Of a DNA stretch of 64,000 bases, positions 63,201 to 64,000 are shown in pieces. A model generated the notes under the pieces. It saw nothing but the letters and a program-made list of their open reading frames with translations. It was not told the origin of the DNA and did not search any database. This DNA comes from Steromphala cineraria (lineage: Eukaryota; Mollusca; Gastropoda; Trochida; Trochidae), in assembly GCA_916613615.1 (NCBI GenBank), contig OU744724.1, forward strand, positions 19,330,171 to 19,394,170. Direction: 5' to 3'. A program made the position numbers and the translations under genes. The stretch's first letter is position 1. Each line of letters begins with the position of its first letter.

Positions 63201-64000
63201 AAATGAATTACTGTATTGGACAAACAGATATGCTGCTAGCCTCCCTTGAAGATTCATGGGACAAGGAGTATTCTGAAATCACAGCCACTAATGCAAACCT
63301 GAGCAATGTAACAAGAGAATACTTGGCAAGGTACAGAATGCAGTTCAAACAATCCAAGAGAGAAATGGAAGCCTGTTTAGAAAGTAAGCAGCGAGAAAAG
63401 AGTGGTGGCAGAGGAAGGAGAAAGGCACGTAAAAGTGACCTCGTCAACATGAGAAGAAGAGCACAAATTGAAGCATTTAAACTAGAGCGGCTCAGGGAAC
63501 AGCAACTACACCAGAGAGCAAGGAGCTACAGTCCATTGATATTAAGCACAACAGATCAACAACGCAGAGGCTCTAGCCAAACTTCAGACTTCAGTAGTTC
63601 AGAATTTGCTCCACGGTACATGACTCCAAAGCAGCGCAAGCGATACCTAAGACAACTACGGGAGGATATTGTTGCTGCCTCAGAGGATGAGTTACAGCAG
63701 CTACGATCCCGCTCTGCCTCTCCGATCTCGGTCTACTCCACCACAGACTGGCGATATTCCCCACACTCATCTCCCCACTCTTCCAGGGAGTCCAGCTTTT
63801 CCCCAGAACGATCATTCTCATCTGAAGTGATGTCTTCAAGAAGTAGTTACAGTGCTCCAAGACCATACAGAAACATTATAGTCGAAACCAACACTCGCTC
63901 TCAGAGCTCGGGGCCCTTCAATGGTCACACAAGATCAGACTACTCCCACACCAGCAGGTCACTGTACCCCACTGCCTCAGACATCCTGTCAAGTGACATG
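3174..64000 (+). CDS. STARD9: Giant kinesin-3 family motor protein, STARD9/KIF16A-like (26 exons, 3' end beyond window)
   Basis: The spliced model joins 3174-3220, 3387-3456, 10622-10738, 15036-15164, 15709-15741, 15921-15982, 16309-16427, 16632-16774, 17281-17348, 17828-17934, 18256-18453, 18956-19053, 19486-19563, 22603-22653, 23178-23237, 23544-23678, 24059-24107, 24745-24882, 25548-25630, 26653-26780, 30763-30816, 35027-35247, 35577-37758, 41811-41926, 43093-57942 and 59430 to the edge. All phases agree and all introns are GT-AG, giving 7,969 residues without a stop. Order: N-terminal motor (1-397), neck (398-460), FHA-like domain (about 461-595), coiled coils (about 639-900), then a huge disordered tail. 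Motor plus FHA defines kinesin-3. The ADPSY sequence after switch II, the loop-12 insertion and the giant tail exon point to STARD9 rather than KIF16B. Known STARD9 is a microtubule motor linked to spindle poles and lysosome tubulation and ends in a START domain, which is not reached here. Human STARD9 is about 4,700 residues, so this one is far longer. Kinesin-3 assignment is near certain; STARD9 orthology is inferred. Confidence 0.85.
3387..3456 (+). CDS. STARD9: Exon 2: motor domain, residues 16-39
   Basis: Acceptor TTTCAG, donor GTATGT. Completes the Arg codon and encodes an [16 protein letters not shown] segment, matching the part of kinesin-3 motors that follows the first strand. The frame closes exactly (47 + 70 = 117 bases). 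Intron 1 is only 166 bases, whereas the following intron exceeds 7 kb. Confidence 0.88.
8380..8665. mobile_element. Degraded older copy of the 145-bp-core dispersed element
   Basis: Contains eroded versions of the core (TATTTTCATCTTCTTC, GATTATAAATTGTAG, TTGGTGACACTGTG) and of the right arm (GATGAGCTGCAGAGCAAATG) found intact in the neighbouring copy at 8800-10045. It appears to be a single-core relic. Confidence 0.6.
8800..10045. mobile_element. Dispersed element with 145-bp tandem core repeats
   Basis: Unique left arm (AGCTCTATTCAAAGATGAG) with (ATGGC)n at 8871-8899 and (TCCG)-rich sequence at 8905-8930. Then about six to seven tandem units from about 8940 to 9840 with period 145 (AAGGGCC at 8974, 9119, 9264, 9409, 9553, 9698), and a right arm ending GATGAGCTACAGAGCCAATG near 10010-10040. 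Unique arms around a variable tandem core recall Helitron-related elements of bivalves (pearl or HINE type); that comparison is inference. Confidence 0.75.
10622..10738 (+). CDS. STARD9: Exon 3: motor domain, residues 40-78
   Basis: Acceptor GTTTCAG, donor GTGGGT, 117 bases, phase 0 on both sides. Encodes [13 protein letters not shown], the conserved F-x-F-D-x-x-Y/F-D-S strand that precedes the nucleotide pocket of kinesins, followed by a Gln-rich stretch ending in SQEQ. Confidence 0.92.
11907..12010. repeat. Two-copy 50-bp tandem duplication
   Basis: GACCAGAGGCTAATGGGTAA at 11911 recurs as GACCAGCGGCTAATGGGTAA at 11961, and both copies end GGTGCCAGGTAG. Few differences, so fairly recent. 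Confidence 0.8.
12885..13340. repeat. Minisatellite, 75-bp unit at its right end
   Basis: Units share AGTATCA, TATAGTGACAGTGTG, GAAGTCCAG and GTGTTTGTAT. The left units vary in length (about 65-80 bp). The last two complete units (from about 13160 and 13235) are essentially identical with a 75-bp period. Because 75 is divisible by three, open frames appear on both strands; these are artefacts of the repeat. Confidence 0.85.
15036..15164 (+). CDS. STARD9: Exon 4: motor domain with the ATP-binding P-loop (residues 79-121)
   Basis: Acceptor ACTGCAG, donor GTAGGT, 129 bases, phase 0. Begins [10 protein letters not shown] and reads [21 protein letters not shown]. The Walker A P-loop GQTSTGKT is residues 103-110 (bases 15108-15131) and fits the kinesin consensus GQTxxGKS/T, so the motor is predicted to bind ATP. 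Confidence 0.96.
15165..15708. other. Intron 4
   Basis: Contains a short TIR element (15316-15469) with a C14 run. The rest is plain AT-rich sequence and a pyrimidine-rich approach to the micro-exon. Confidence 0.8.
15316..15469. mobile_element. Short TIR element (MITE-like), 154 bp
   Basis: Ends are GCAGTGTTGTTCCTAG at the left and CTAGGAACAACACTGT at the right, near-perfect inverted repeats. A run of 14 C is at 15439-15452. Internal sequence (CCTTTGCAATGGTA, CAAATTTCCC) recurs in diverged form at about 6690-6835, so a small family is present. Confidence 0.75.
15709..15741 (+). CDS. STARD9: Exon 5: 33-base micro-exon (residues 122-132)
   Basis: Eleven codons, [11 protein letters not shown], between acceptor TGTTACAG and donor GTAGGT. 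Kinesin-3 motors have a G-L/V-I-P-R motif at this place, and without this exon the motor would lack it. Both junctions are phase 0, so skipping would remove 11 residues without a frameshift. Confidence 0.85.
15921..15982 (+). CDS. STARD9: Exon 6: motor domain, residues 133-153
   Basis: Acceptor TTGTGCAG, donor GTGAGA, 62 bases ending in phase 2. Encodes [13 protein letters not shown]... ending in DI, which continues into the SYLEIYNE strand of exon 7. The G-L-F start directly follows the G-V-I-P-R-I-G-E of exon 5, as in other kinesin-3 motors. Confidence 0.9.
16309..16427 (+). CDS. STARD9: Exon 7: motor domain, [14 protein letters not shown] (residues 153-193)
   Basis: Acceptor GTTCCAG, donor GTACTG, 119 bases, ending in phase 1. 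Contains the near-universal kinesin strand SYLEIYNE and the following RVRDLL, then a loop and [14 protein letters not shown], matching the 'L-x-V-R-E-x-P-x-x-G-x-Y-V' block of kinesin-3 motors. Confidence 0.95.
16632..16774 (+). CDS. STARD9: Exon 8: motor domain with switch I (residues 193-240)
   Basis: Acceptor TTTTCAG, donor GTAGGG, 143 bases. Encodes [22 protein letters not shown]. Switch I is residues 224-231, HDHSSRSH, at bases 16724-16747. The usual consensus is NxxSSRSH; the catalytic SSR core is intact but the leading Asn is His here. The exon is markedly more GC-rich than the surrounding introns. Confidence 0.95.
17281..17348 (+). CDS. STARD9: Exon 9: motor domain, switch II (residues 241-263)
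   Basis: Acceptor TATTGCAG, donor GTACTT, 68 bases ending in phase 2. Ends with [10 protein letters not shown] and the split Ser, so switch II DLAGSE (residues 259-264) is divided by intron 9. This strand couples ATP hydrolysis to microtubule binding in kinesins. Confidence 0.95.
17828..17934 (+). CDS. STARD9: Exon 10: motor domain, loop 11 and helix 4 (residues 263-299)
   Basis: Acceptor GTTACAG, donor GTACAG, 107 bases. Completes SER, then [16 protein letters not shown] and the microtubule-contacting helix [14 protein letters not shown]. The ADPSY sequence after SER resembles what I recall of STARD9 more than the ADATG type of KIF16B, which is one reason for the orthology call. Confidence 0.94.
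18256..18453 (+). CDS. STARD9: Exon 11: motor domain with long loop-12 insertion (residues 299-365)
   Basis: Acceptor TCCCCAG, donor GTGAGT, 198 bases. The first part (residues about 300-336) is a Ser/Gly-rich insertion that ends QRRPRS and then meets the conserved [13 protein letters not shown] and [10 protein letters not shown]. In KIF1-type kinesin-3 motors loop 12 is a short lysine-rich K-loop; here there is a long insertion with only a few Arg. High GC for this locus. Confidence 0.93.
18956..19053 (+). CDS. STARD9: Exon 12: end of motor domain (residues 365-397)
   Basis: Acceptor CCCCCAG, donor GTGAGA, 98 bases ending in phase 0. Encodes [21 protein letters not shown] and IINKPKINE, the conserved last helix of the motor (STLRYAxRAK) and the start of the neck (I-x-N-K-P). 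Confidence 0.95.
19486..19563 (+). CDS. STARD9: Exon 13: neck helix (residues 398-423)
   Basis: Acceptor TTGCAG, donor GTATGT, 78 bases, phase 0. Encodes [20 protein letters not shown], the neck coiled coil of kinesin-3 motors (V-x-LIRELRxEIxxL), which dimerises or regulates the motor. Confidence 0.93.
20248..20420. repeat. Long imperfect inverted repeat (foldback)
   Basis: The left arm, from CAAAGCCTAAAATGCCAGTT through CAGTTTTATGCCTTGCTGCTG, is mirrored by the right arm, CAGCAGCAAGGCATAAAACTG through GAGGCTTTG, around a loop of about 55 bases. It could be a foldback MITE. Confidence 0.8.
20462..20786. mobile_element. Non-autonomous hAT-like element, 325 bp
   Basis: Terminal inverted repeats TAGGGCTTCCACGGGT and ACCCGTGGGAGCCCTA. 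Flanked by CTTCTGTT (20454-20461) and CTTCTGTA (20787-20794), an 8-bp target-site duplication with one change. An 8-bp duplication and a TAGGG-type end are typical of hAT transposons. The interior has ACTCGA/GAGTACTCG palindromes and no coding capacity. Confidence 0.85.
20902..21340. mobile_element. TIR element (MITE-like), about 440 bp
   Basis: The left end has TATACACTTACGGCAAAAGA followed by AACGAT; the right end has ATCGTTTCTTTTGCC then CCTGGTAGTATA. GGCAAAAGAAACGAT is a perfect inverted match. TA at the ends would fit a Tc1/mariner-type target, but the family is not certain. Confidence 0.75.
22409..22545. mobile_element. Short TIR element (MITE-like), about 137 bp
   Basis: AGAGTAGCCCTAACCATCAT at the left pairs with ATGATGGCTAGGGCTATCTCT at the right (about 25-bp arms, three mismatches). 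A single end of the same family lies at about 14282 in intron 3. Confidence 0.75.
22603..22653 (+). CDS. STARD9: Exon 14: linker, residues 424-440
   Basis: Acceptor GTTTCAG, donor GTAATT, 51 bases, phase 0. Encodes [17 protein letters not shown], a short helical linker between the neck and the FHA region. Small and without a strong family signature, but it has good splice sites, keeps frame, and continues naturally into exon 15. Confidence 0.8.
22654..23177. other. Intron 14
   Basis: AT-rich; carries a run of 20 C at 22755-22774 followed by an A-rich stretch. No other structure seen. Confidence 0.75.
23178..23237 (+). CDS. STARD9: Exon 15: linker, residues 441-460
   Basis: Acceptor TATTCAG, donor GTGAGA, 60 bases, phase 0. 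Encodes [20 protein letters not shown]. The ELxxxWxxKW pattern is the conserved element ahead of the FHA domain in STARD9/KIF16-type kinesins, so the call is firm despite its length. Confidence 0.88.
23238..24058. other. Introns 15 and 16
   Basis: Two ordinary AT-rich introns (306 and 380 bases) on either side of exon 16. No repeats, RNA genes or exon candidates seen. Confidence 0.7.
23544..23678 (+). CDS. STARD9: Exon 16: start of FHA-like domain (residues 461-505)
   Basis: Acceptor CCTCAG, donor GTAATG, 135 bases, phase 0. Encodes [14 protein letters not shown] and a segment ending IHLFSLK. The P-H-L-x-x-(M/L) strand with a preceding short helix is the usual entry into the kinesin-3 FHA domain. 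Confidence 0.9.
24059..24107 (+). CDS. STARD9: Exon 17: FHA-like domain, residues 506-522
   Basis: Acceptor GTTTCAG, donor GTAAGT, 49 bases, ending in phase 1. Encodes [16 protein letters not shown]. This is the FHA strand that usually carries G-R in phosphopeptide-binding domains; here it is G-S, so phosphothreonine binding is uncertain. Confidence 0.9.
24131..24292. mobile_element. Short TIR element, 162 bp (Tc1/mariner- or pogo-like ends)
   Basis: ACAGTTGAACACGGATATAG at the left pairs with TATATCCGAGTTCTACTGT at the right, with AACGAAC/GTTCGTT further in. Lies in intron 17. Non-coding. Confidence 0.8.
24541..24662. mobile_element. Short TIR element, 122 bp
   Basis: Ends CAGGGTCCCGTTGCAC and GTGCAACGGCCCCCTG are inverted repeats. 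The interior is rich in AAGGTAACCTT/AAGGTAGCCTT palindromes. Elements with GGGCCGTTGCACAA ends are widespread in marine invertebrate genomes. Also in intron 17, next to the preceding element. Confidence 0.78.
24745..24882 (+). CDS. STARD9: Exon 18: FHA-like domain core (residues 522-568)
   Basis: Acceptor TATTTAG, donor GTATGT, 138 bases. Encodes [18 protein letters not shown] then a strand ending [11 protein letters not shown]. It matches the FHA layout of (S/G)xxHC followed by an N-or-A-x-V-(N/D)-G turn. The donor overlaps a 54-bp tandem repeat that extends into the intron. Confidence 0.92.
24877..25045. repeat. 54-bp minisatellite starting at the exon 18 splice donor
   Basis: Three copies of a 54-bp unit beginning CATGGTATGTCTTA and ending CGCAATCACA (starts near 24879, 24933 and 24987), then a truncated fourth start. 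The first unit overlaps the end of exon 18, so the exon's donor (G|GTATGT) is itself repeated in the intron. Confidence 0.88.
25046..25547. other. Remainder of intron 18
   Basis: No feature beyond the minisatellite. A segment at 25270-25311 is open in the frame entering from exon 18 but ends in TGA with no donor, so it is not taken as an exon. Confidence 0.6.
25548..25630 (+). CDS. STARD9: Exon 19: end of FHA-like domain (residues 568-595)
   Basis: Acceptor GTGCAG, donor GTGAGT, 83 bases, ending in phase 0. Encodes [20 protein letters not shown], the terminal FHA strand L-x-x-G-x-x-x-x-F-R-F-N-x-P-x-E-A that is highly characteristic of kinesin-3. Confidence 0.94.
25631..26652. other. Intron 19
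   Basis: About 1 kb of AT-rich sequence. I see no repeat, RNA gene or exon candidate. Confidence 0.65.
26653..26780 (+). CDS. STARD9: Exon 20: Pro/Ser-rich linker (residues 596-638)
   Basis: Acceptor TTTAACAG, donor GTGAGT, 128 bases, ending in phase 2. Encodes a linker with an internal near-duplication: [12 protein letters not shown] followed by [11 protein letters not shown]. No domain recognised. Frame and phase match both neighbours, which supports it as a true exon. It could be alternatively spliced, but skipping it would shift the frame. Confidence 0.8.
28001..28029. repeat. (GTCT)n microsatellite
   Basis: About seven GTCT units in a row. It is complementary in sequence to the GACA run 530 bases downstream. 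Confidence 0.9.
28546..28575. repeat. (GACA)n microsatellite
   Basis: About seven GACA units, with further GACAG-like words just before and after it (28530-28620). Confidence 0.9.
29510..30560. repeat. Degenerate G/A/T-rich simple-sequence region
   Basis: Strongly C-poor on this strand. Repeated words such as GATGAG, GGTGGGTGA, GATAAGG and AGGTGGGT recur without a fixed period. It probably derives from an old microsatellite or minisatellite. Confidence 0.6.
30763..30816 (+). CDS. STARD9: Exon 21: start of coiled coil (residues 638-656)
   Basis: Acceptor TGTTCAAG, donor GTGAGT, 54 bases, phase 2 on both sides. Encodes [17 protein letters not shown], a heptad-like helix that leads directly into exon 22. 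Skipping would remove 18 residues in frame. A long pyrimidine-rich minisatellite begins just downstream. Confidence 0.85.
30836..31675. repeat. Pyrimidine-strand tract with 85-bp minisatellite
   Basis: Nearly all C and T on this strand. From about 31130 to 31600 there are about six units of 84-85 bp: CTTTCCTCCATGTTCCTCCT at 31131, then every 84-85 bases (31216, 31301, 31385, 31469, 31553). The four central units are almost identical. Such mirror-like polypyrimidine DNA can form triplexes. Confidence 0.9.
34122..34243. repeat. Foldback element, 122 bp
   Basis: GAATCTCACCCAAGTGTCTT then CTGATATCAAATAT at the left pairs with ATATTTGATATCAG then AAAACACAAGAATGAGATTC at the right. Probably a MITE. 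Confidence 0.78.
34618..34740. repeat. Foldback element, about 123 bp
   Basis: AGGATACTTAATGTAGTTTT then CCAAATACAAGGTT pairs with AACCTGGTATTTGG then ATAACTACATTACGTATCCT at the right end. Probably a MITE. Confidence 0.78.
35027..35247 (+). CDS. STARD9: Exon 22: coiled coil (residues 656-730)
   Basis: Acceptor GCTTCAG, donor GTGAGC, 221 bases, ending in phase 1. Encodes a charged helix containing [19 protein letters not shown] and [15 protein letters not shown]. It is a typical coiled coil, likely for dimerisation. GC-rich relative to flanking sequence. Confidence 0.92.
35248..35576. other. Intron 22
   Basis: A 329-base ordinary intron ending in a T-rich tract and TTTTGTAG. Nothing else seen. 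Confidence 0.75.
35577..37758 (+). CDS. STARD9: Exon 23: coiled coil followed by disordered tail (residues 730-1457)
   Basis: Acceptor TTTTGTAG, donor GTAAGC, 2,182 bases. Begins [18 protein letters not shown]. An IQTD motif lies near 35660. Strong coiled coil at about residues 770-885 ([19 protein letters not shown] and neighbours). After that the sequence is Ser/Pro-rich and probably disordered, with a thrice-repeated FL(K/R)(R/K) motif at about 36290, 36390 and 36493, and an 11-residue degenerate repeat (DKxLDIS type) at 37369-37503. Confidence 0.93.
38625..39140. mobile_element. Second copy of the 145-bp-core dispersed element
   Basis: Left arm AGCTCATAAGGCCTGAAAGG, then CCGTCC-rich sequence, about three core units (GTACAGACTCCTTGAC, GGGCCACGCCC, ATTTTCATCTTTTTCTCCAG), and right arm GATGAGCTACAGGGCCAATGG ending near 39140. 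Same orientation as the copy at 8800-10045, with fewer and more diverged core units. Confidence 0.75.
39154..39550 (+). mobile_element. TTAA-flanked TIR element, copy A (about 395 bp)
   Basis: Begins TTAAAGTGACACAGAGTAT and ends ATACTCTGTGTCTCTTTAA, so short TIRs lie between TTAA sites, the target used by piggyBac-type transposons. Lacks about 65 internal bases present in copy B. Non-coding. Confidence 0.8.
39979..40198 (+). mobile_element. Degraded relative of the TTAA-flanked element
   Basis: TTTCCAAAATTACATTTGAC and GTCAGGTTTTCAATCACAAT match diverged versions of the interior of copy A in the same orientation, and the segment ends CTCTTTAA against copy B. Boundaries are approximate. Confidence 0.5.
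40201..40642 (-). mobile_element. TTAA-flanked TIR element, copy B, inverted (about 440 bp)
   Basis: Begins TTAAAGAGAGACAGAGTATG and ends AATACTCTGTGTCACTTTAA. The reverse complement of most of copy A at high similarity, plus a central segment of about 65 bases missing from A. Together A and B form a long inverted repeat in the intron RNA. Confidence 0.82.
41388..41705. repeat. Tandem duplication of about 175 bp upstream of exon 24
   Basis: The segment CATAGACAGTCGAAAGTCAC ... GACTGAGATATATGCAGTTT (41396-41555) recurs diverged as CATAGACAGTCAAAAGTCAC ... GACTGAGATAGATGCAGTTT (to 41705). A partial third copy (TGCAATGTGGGCCTGGTACC, about 41733) runs towards the exon 24 acceptor. Confidence 0.8.
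41811..41926 (+). CDS. STARD9: Exon 24: basic linker (residues 1457-1496)
   Basis: Acceptor CCCCTCAG with a good pyrimidine tract, donor GTAAGA, 116 bases, entering at phase 2 and leaving at phase 1. Encodes [20 protein letters not shown] then a Ser/Asp/Glu segment. Lys/Arg-rich, possibly part of a nuclear-localisation or microtubule-binding patch that continues in exon 25. Confidence 0.87.
41927..43092. other. Intron 24
   Basis: AT-rich, about 1.2 kb, with a T9 run before the acceptor. No structure recognised. Confidence 0.7.
43093..57942 (+). CDS. STARD9: Exon 25: 14.85-kb giant exon with internal protein repeats (residues 1496-6446)
   Basis: Acceptor CATTGCAG, donor GTAGGT. A single uninterrupted frame of 4,950 codons. 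It starts with a basic patch ([11 protein letters not shown] then [11 protein letters not shown] and SKRRRG), then a DPRLS array (43497-43847), a unique acidic region, and from about 45530 to 57330 about 22 diverged copies of a repeat of about 186 residues. Very rich in Ser, Asp, Glu, Asn, Lys and Gln, with few aromatic or Cys residues, so almost certainly disordered. Arg is nearly always AGA/AGG, unlike the motor exons. Vertebrate STARD9 also has one giant tail exon, which supports orthology, but I know of no such repeat series there. Confidence 0.93.
43497..43847 (+). repeat. Coding DPRLS array (12 degenerate units)
   Basis: Within exon 25. The pentamer D-P-R-L-S or a close variant recurs every 10-13 residues, mostly as [23 protein letters not shown] pairs. 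At the DNA level GGTGACCCCAGGCTG-type words are repeated, and several neighbouring units are nearly identical, so the array is unstable or young. Confidence 0.9.
45530..57330 (+). repeat. Coding tandem repeat of about 186 residues, about 22 copies
   Basis: Each unit runs in the order: (N/V)I-E-G-R-P, D-S-E-M-K-(L/M)-[10 protein letters not shown], acidic stretch, S-P-S-S-(D/G), K-P-D-E-K-S-x-P-F, E-S-L-(D/E), H-x-P-Q-Q-Q-D, (S/P)-S-E-D-x-M-K, D-G-Q-S-R-D-N, N-A-D-R-P-G, F-M-D-x-S, Q-E-Q-E-N, S-G-D-x-Y-S-S-R-E-G-D. Copies at both ends are strongly diverged. Copies at 47200-48850 are nearly identical. Confidence 0.9.
47190..48850 (+). repeat. Near-identical copies within the 186-residue repeat series
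   Basis: CATTGAAGGAAGACCTG recurs at 47201, 47765, 48323 and 48851, giving units of 564, 558 and 528 bases (188, 186 and 176 codons). The first three units share long stretches without change at the DNA level, for example from ACCAATGAAAGTGAGAGC to GACCAAGCGATGAAGTCAAG. Confidence 0.92.
58091..59290. mobile_element. Non-autonomous TIR transposon, about 1.2 kb
   Basis: The left end is TATACTACTCAAAAGAAGTT; the right end is AACTACTC-type in reverse, read as CCTTCTTTTGAGTAGTAT on this strand. TIRs are about 20 bp with TA at the junctions, as for Tc1/mariner-like elements. No transposase frame is present. A strong internal hairpin is at 58824-58962. Confidence 0.7.
58824..58962. repeat. Near-perfect hairpin inside the intron 25 element
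   Basis: GTTGTATGCTTCTCCCTCGG ... CTTTGTAGAAATGT pairs with ACATTTCTACAAAG ... GTGAGAAGCAAACAAC, arms of about 55 bases around a 25-base loop that also has GCCTTGCGGCTCGAG. Confidence 0.85.
59309..59434 (+). repeat. 63-bp tandem duplication carrying the exon 26 splice acceptor
   Basis: AAATTTTTAAGTAAATTTAT ... TTTAATTTCAGATGAC occurs twice, offset exactly 63 bases, with no differences I can see. The first TTTCAG ends at 59366 and the second at 59429. The stretch between them is open in the coding frame. Confidence 0.93.
59430..64000 (+). CDS. STARD9: Exon 26: tail with QT-motif array and conserved C-terminal helix block (residues 6446-7969, partial)
   Basis: Acceptor AATTTCAG; open through all 1,523 complete codons to the window edge. 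Starts with a coiled-coil-like segment ([20 protein letters not shown]). Middle part acidic and disordered, with about 12 Q-T motifs between 61298 and 63013. At 63092-63510 a helical block, [20 protein letters not shown] then [20 protein letters not shown], is followed by basic helices; this resembles the region ahead of START in STARD9 as I recall it. It ends in an Arg/Ser/Pro-rich stretch. No START domain yet. Confidence 0.9.

Noticed and set aside
1..64000. Search for CRISPR arrays, rRNA, tRNA and bacterial operon features
   Set aside because: The repeats present lack the CRISPR spacer pattern. No cloverleaf or rRNA core was recognised by eye, and the sequence is clearly eukaryotic; a covariance-model scan would be needed to exclude a tRNA.

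Overview
The window looks like animal nuclear DNA. It is AT-rich, its coding exons are short and separated by GT...AG introns, and the introns are full of small transposon-like inverted repeats and minisatellites. The repeat style (a 145-bp tandem core inside a dispersed element, plus many TIR elements) fits a marine invertebrate, perhaps a bivalve mollusc; that assignment is inference. No bacterial or organellar features are seen. Essentially the whole window is ONE gene on the + strand: a giant kinesin-3 motor protein best matched to STARD9 (KIF16A). I could chain 26 exons from the first ATG at 3174 to the right edge. Every junction keeps the reading frame and every intron is GT...AG. The deduced protein reaches 7,969 residues at base 64000 and is still open, so the gene runs off the window. 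A START lipid-transfer domain, expected at the C-terminus of STARD9, has not been reached. Layout: 1-3173 is 5' flank with tandem repeats and a probable 5' UTR. Exons 1-12 (3174-19053) encode the motor domain (P-loop, switch I, switch II and a long loop-12 insertion). Exons 13-15 (19486-23237) encode the neck and a linker. Exons 16-19 (23544-25630) encode an FHA-type domain. Exons 20-22 (26653-35247) and the start of exon 23 encode a linker and coiled coils. Exon 23 (35577-37758) continues as a disordered region with short repeats. Exon 24 (41811-41926) is basic. Exon 25 (43093-57942) is a single 14.85-kb exon made mostly of about 22 diverged copies of a repeat of about 186 residues, preceded by a DPRLS array. 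Exon 26 (59430 to beyond 64000) carries a cluster of QT motifs resembling dynein light chain LC8 anchors, then a conserved-looking helical block and an Arg/Ser-rich tail. Introns hold at least six TIR or foldback elements (one hAT-like with an 8-bp target duplication, a TTAA-flanked inverted pair, a 1.2-kb element filling most of intron 25), a 145-bp minisatellite element family, and 54-, 75- and 85-bp minisatellites. The points most worth a second look are the protein's size and its recently amplified repeats, the QT array, the loop-12 insertion without a lysine K-loop, and an in-frame 63-bp duplication of the exon 26 splice acceptor that could give two protein isoforms.
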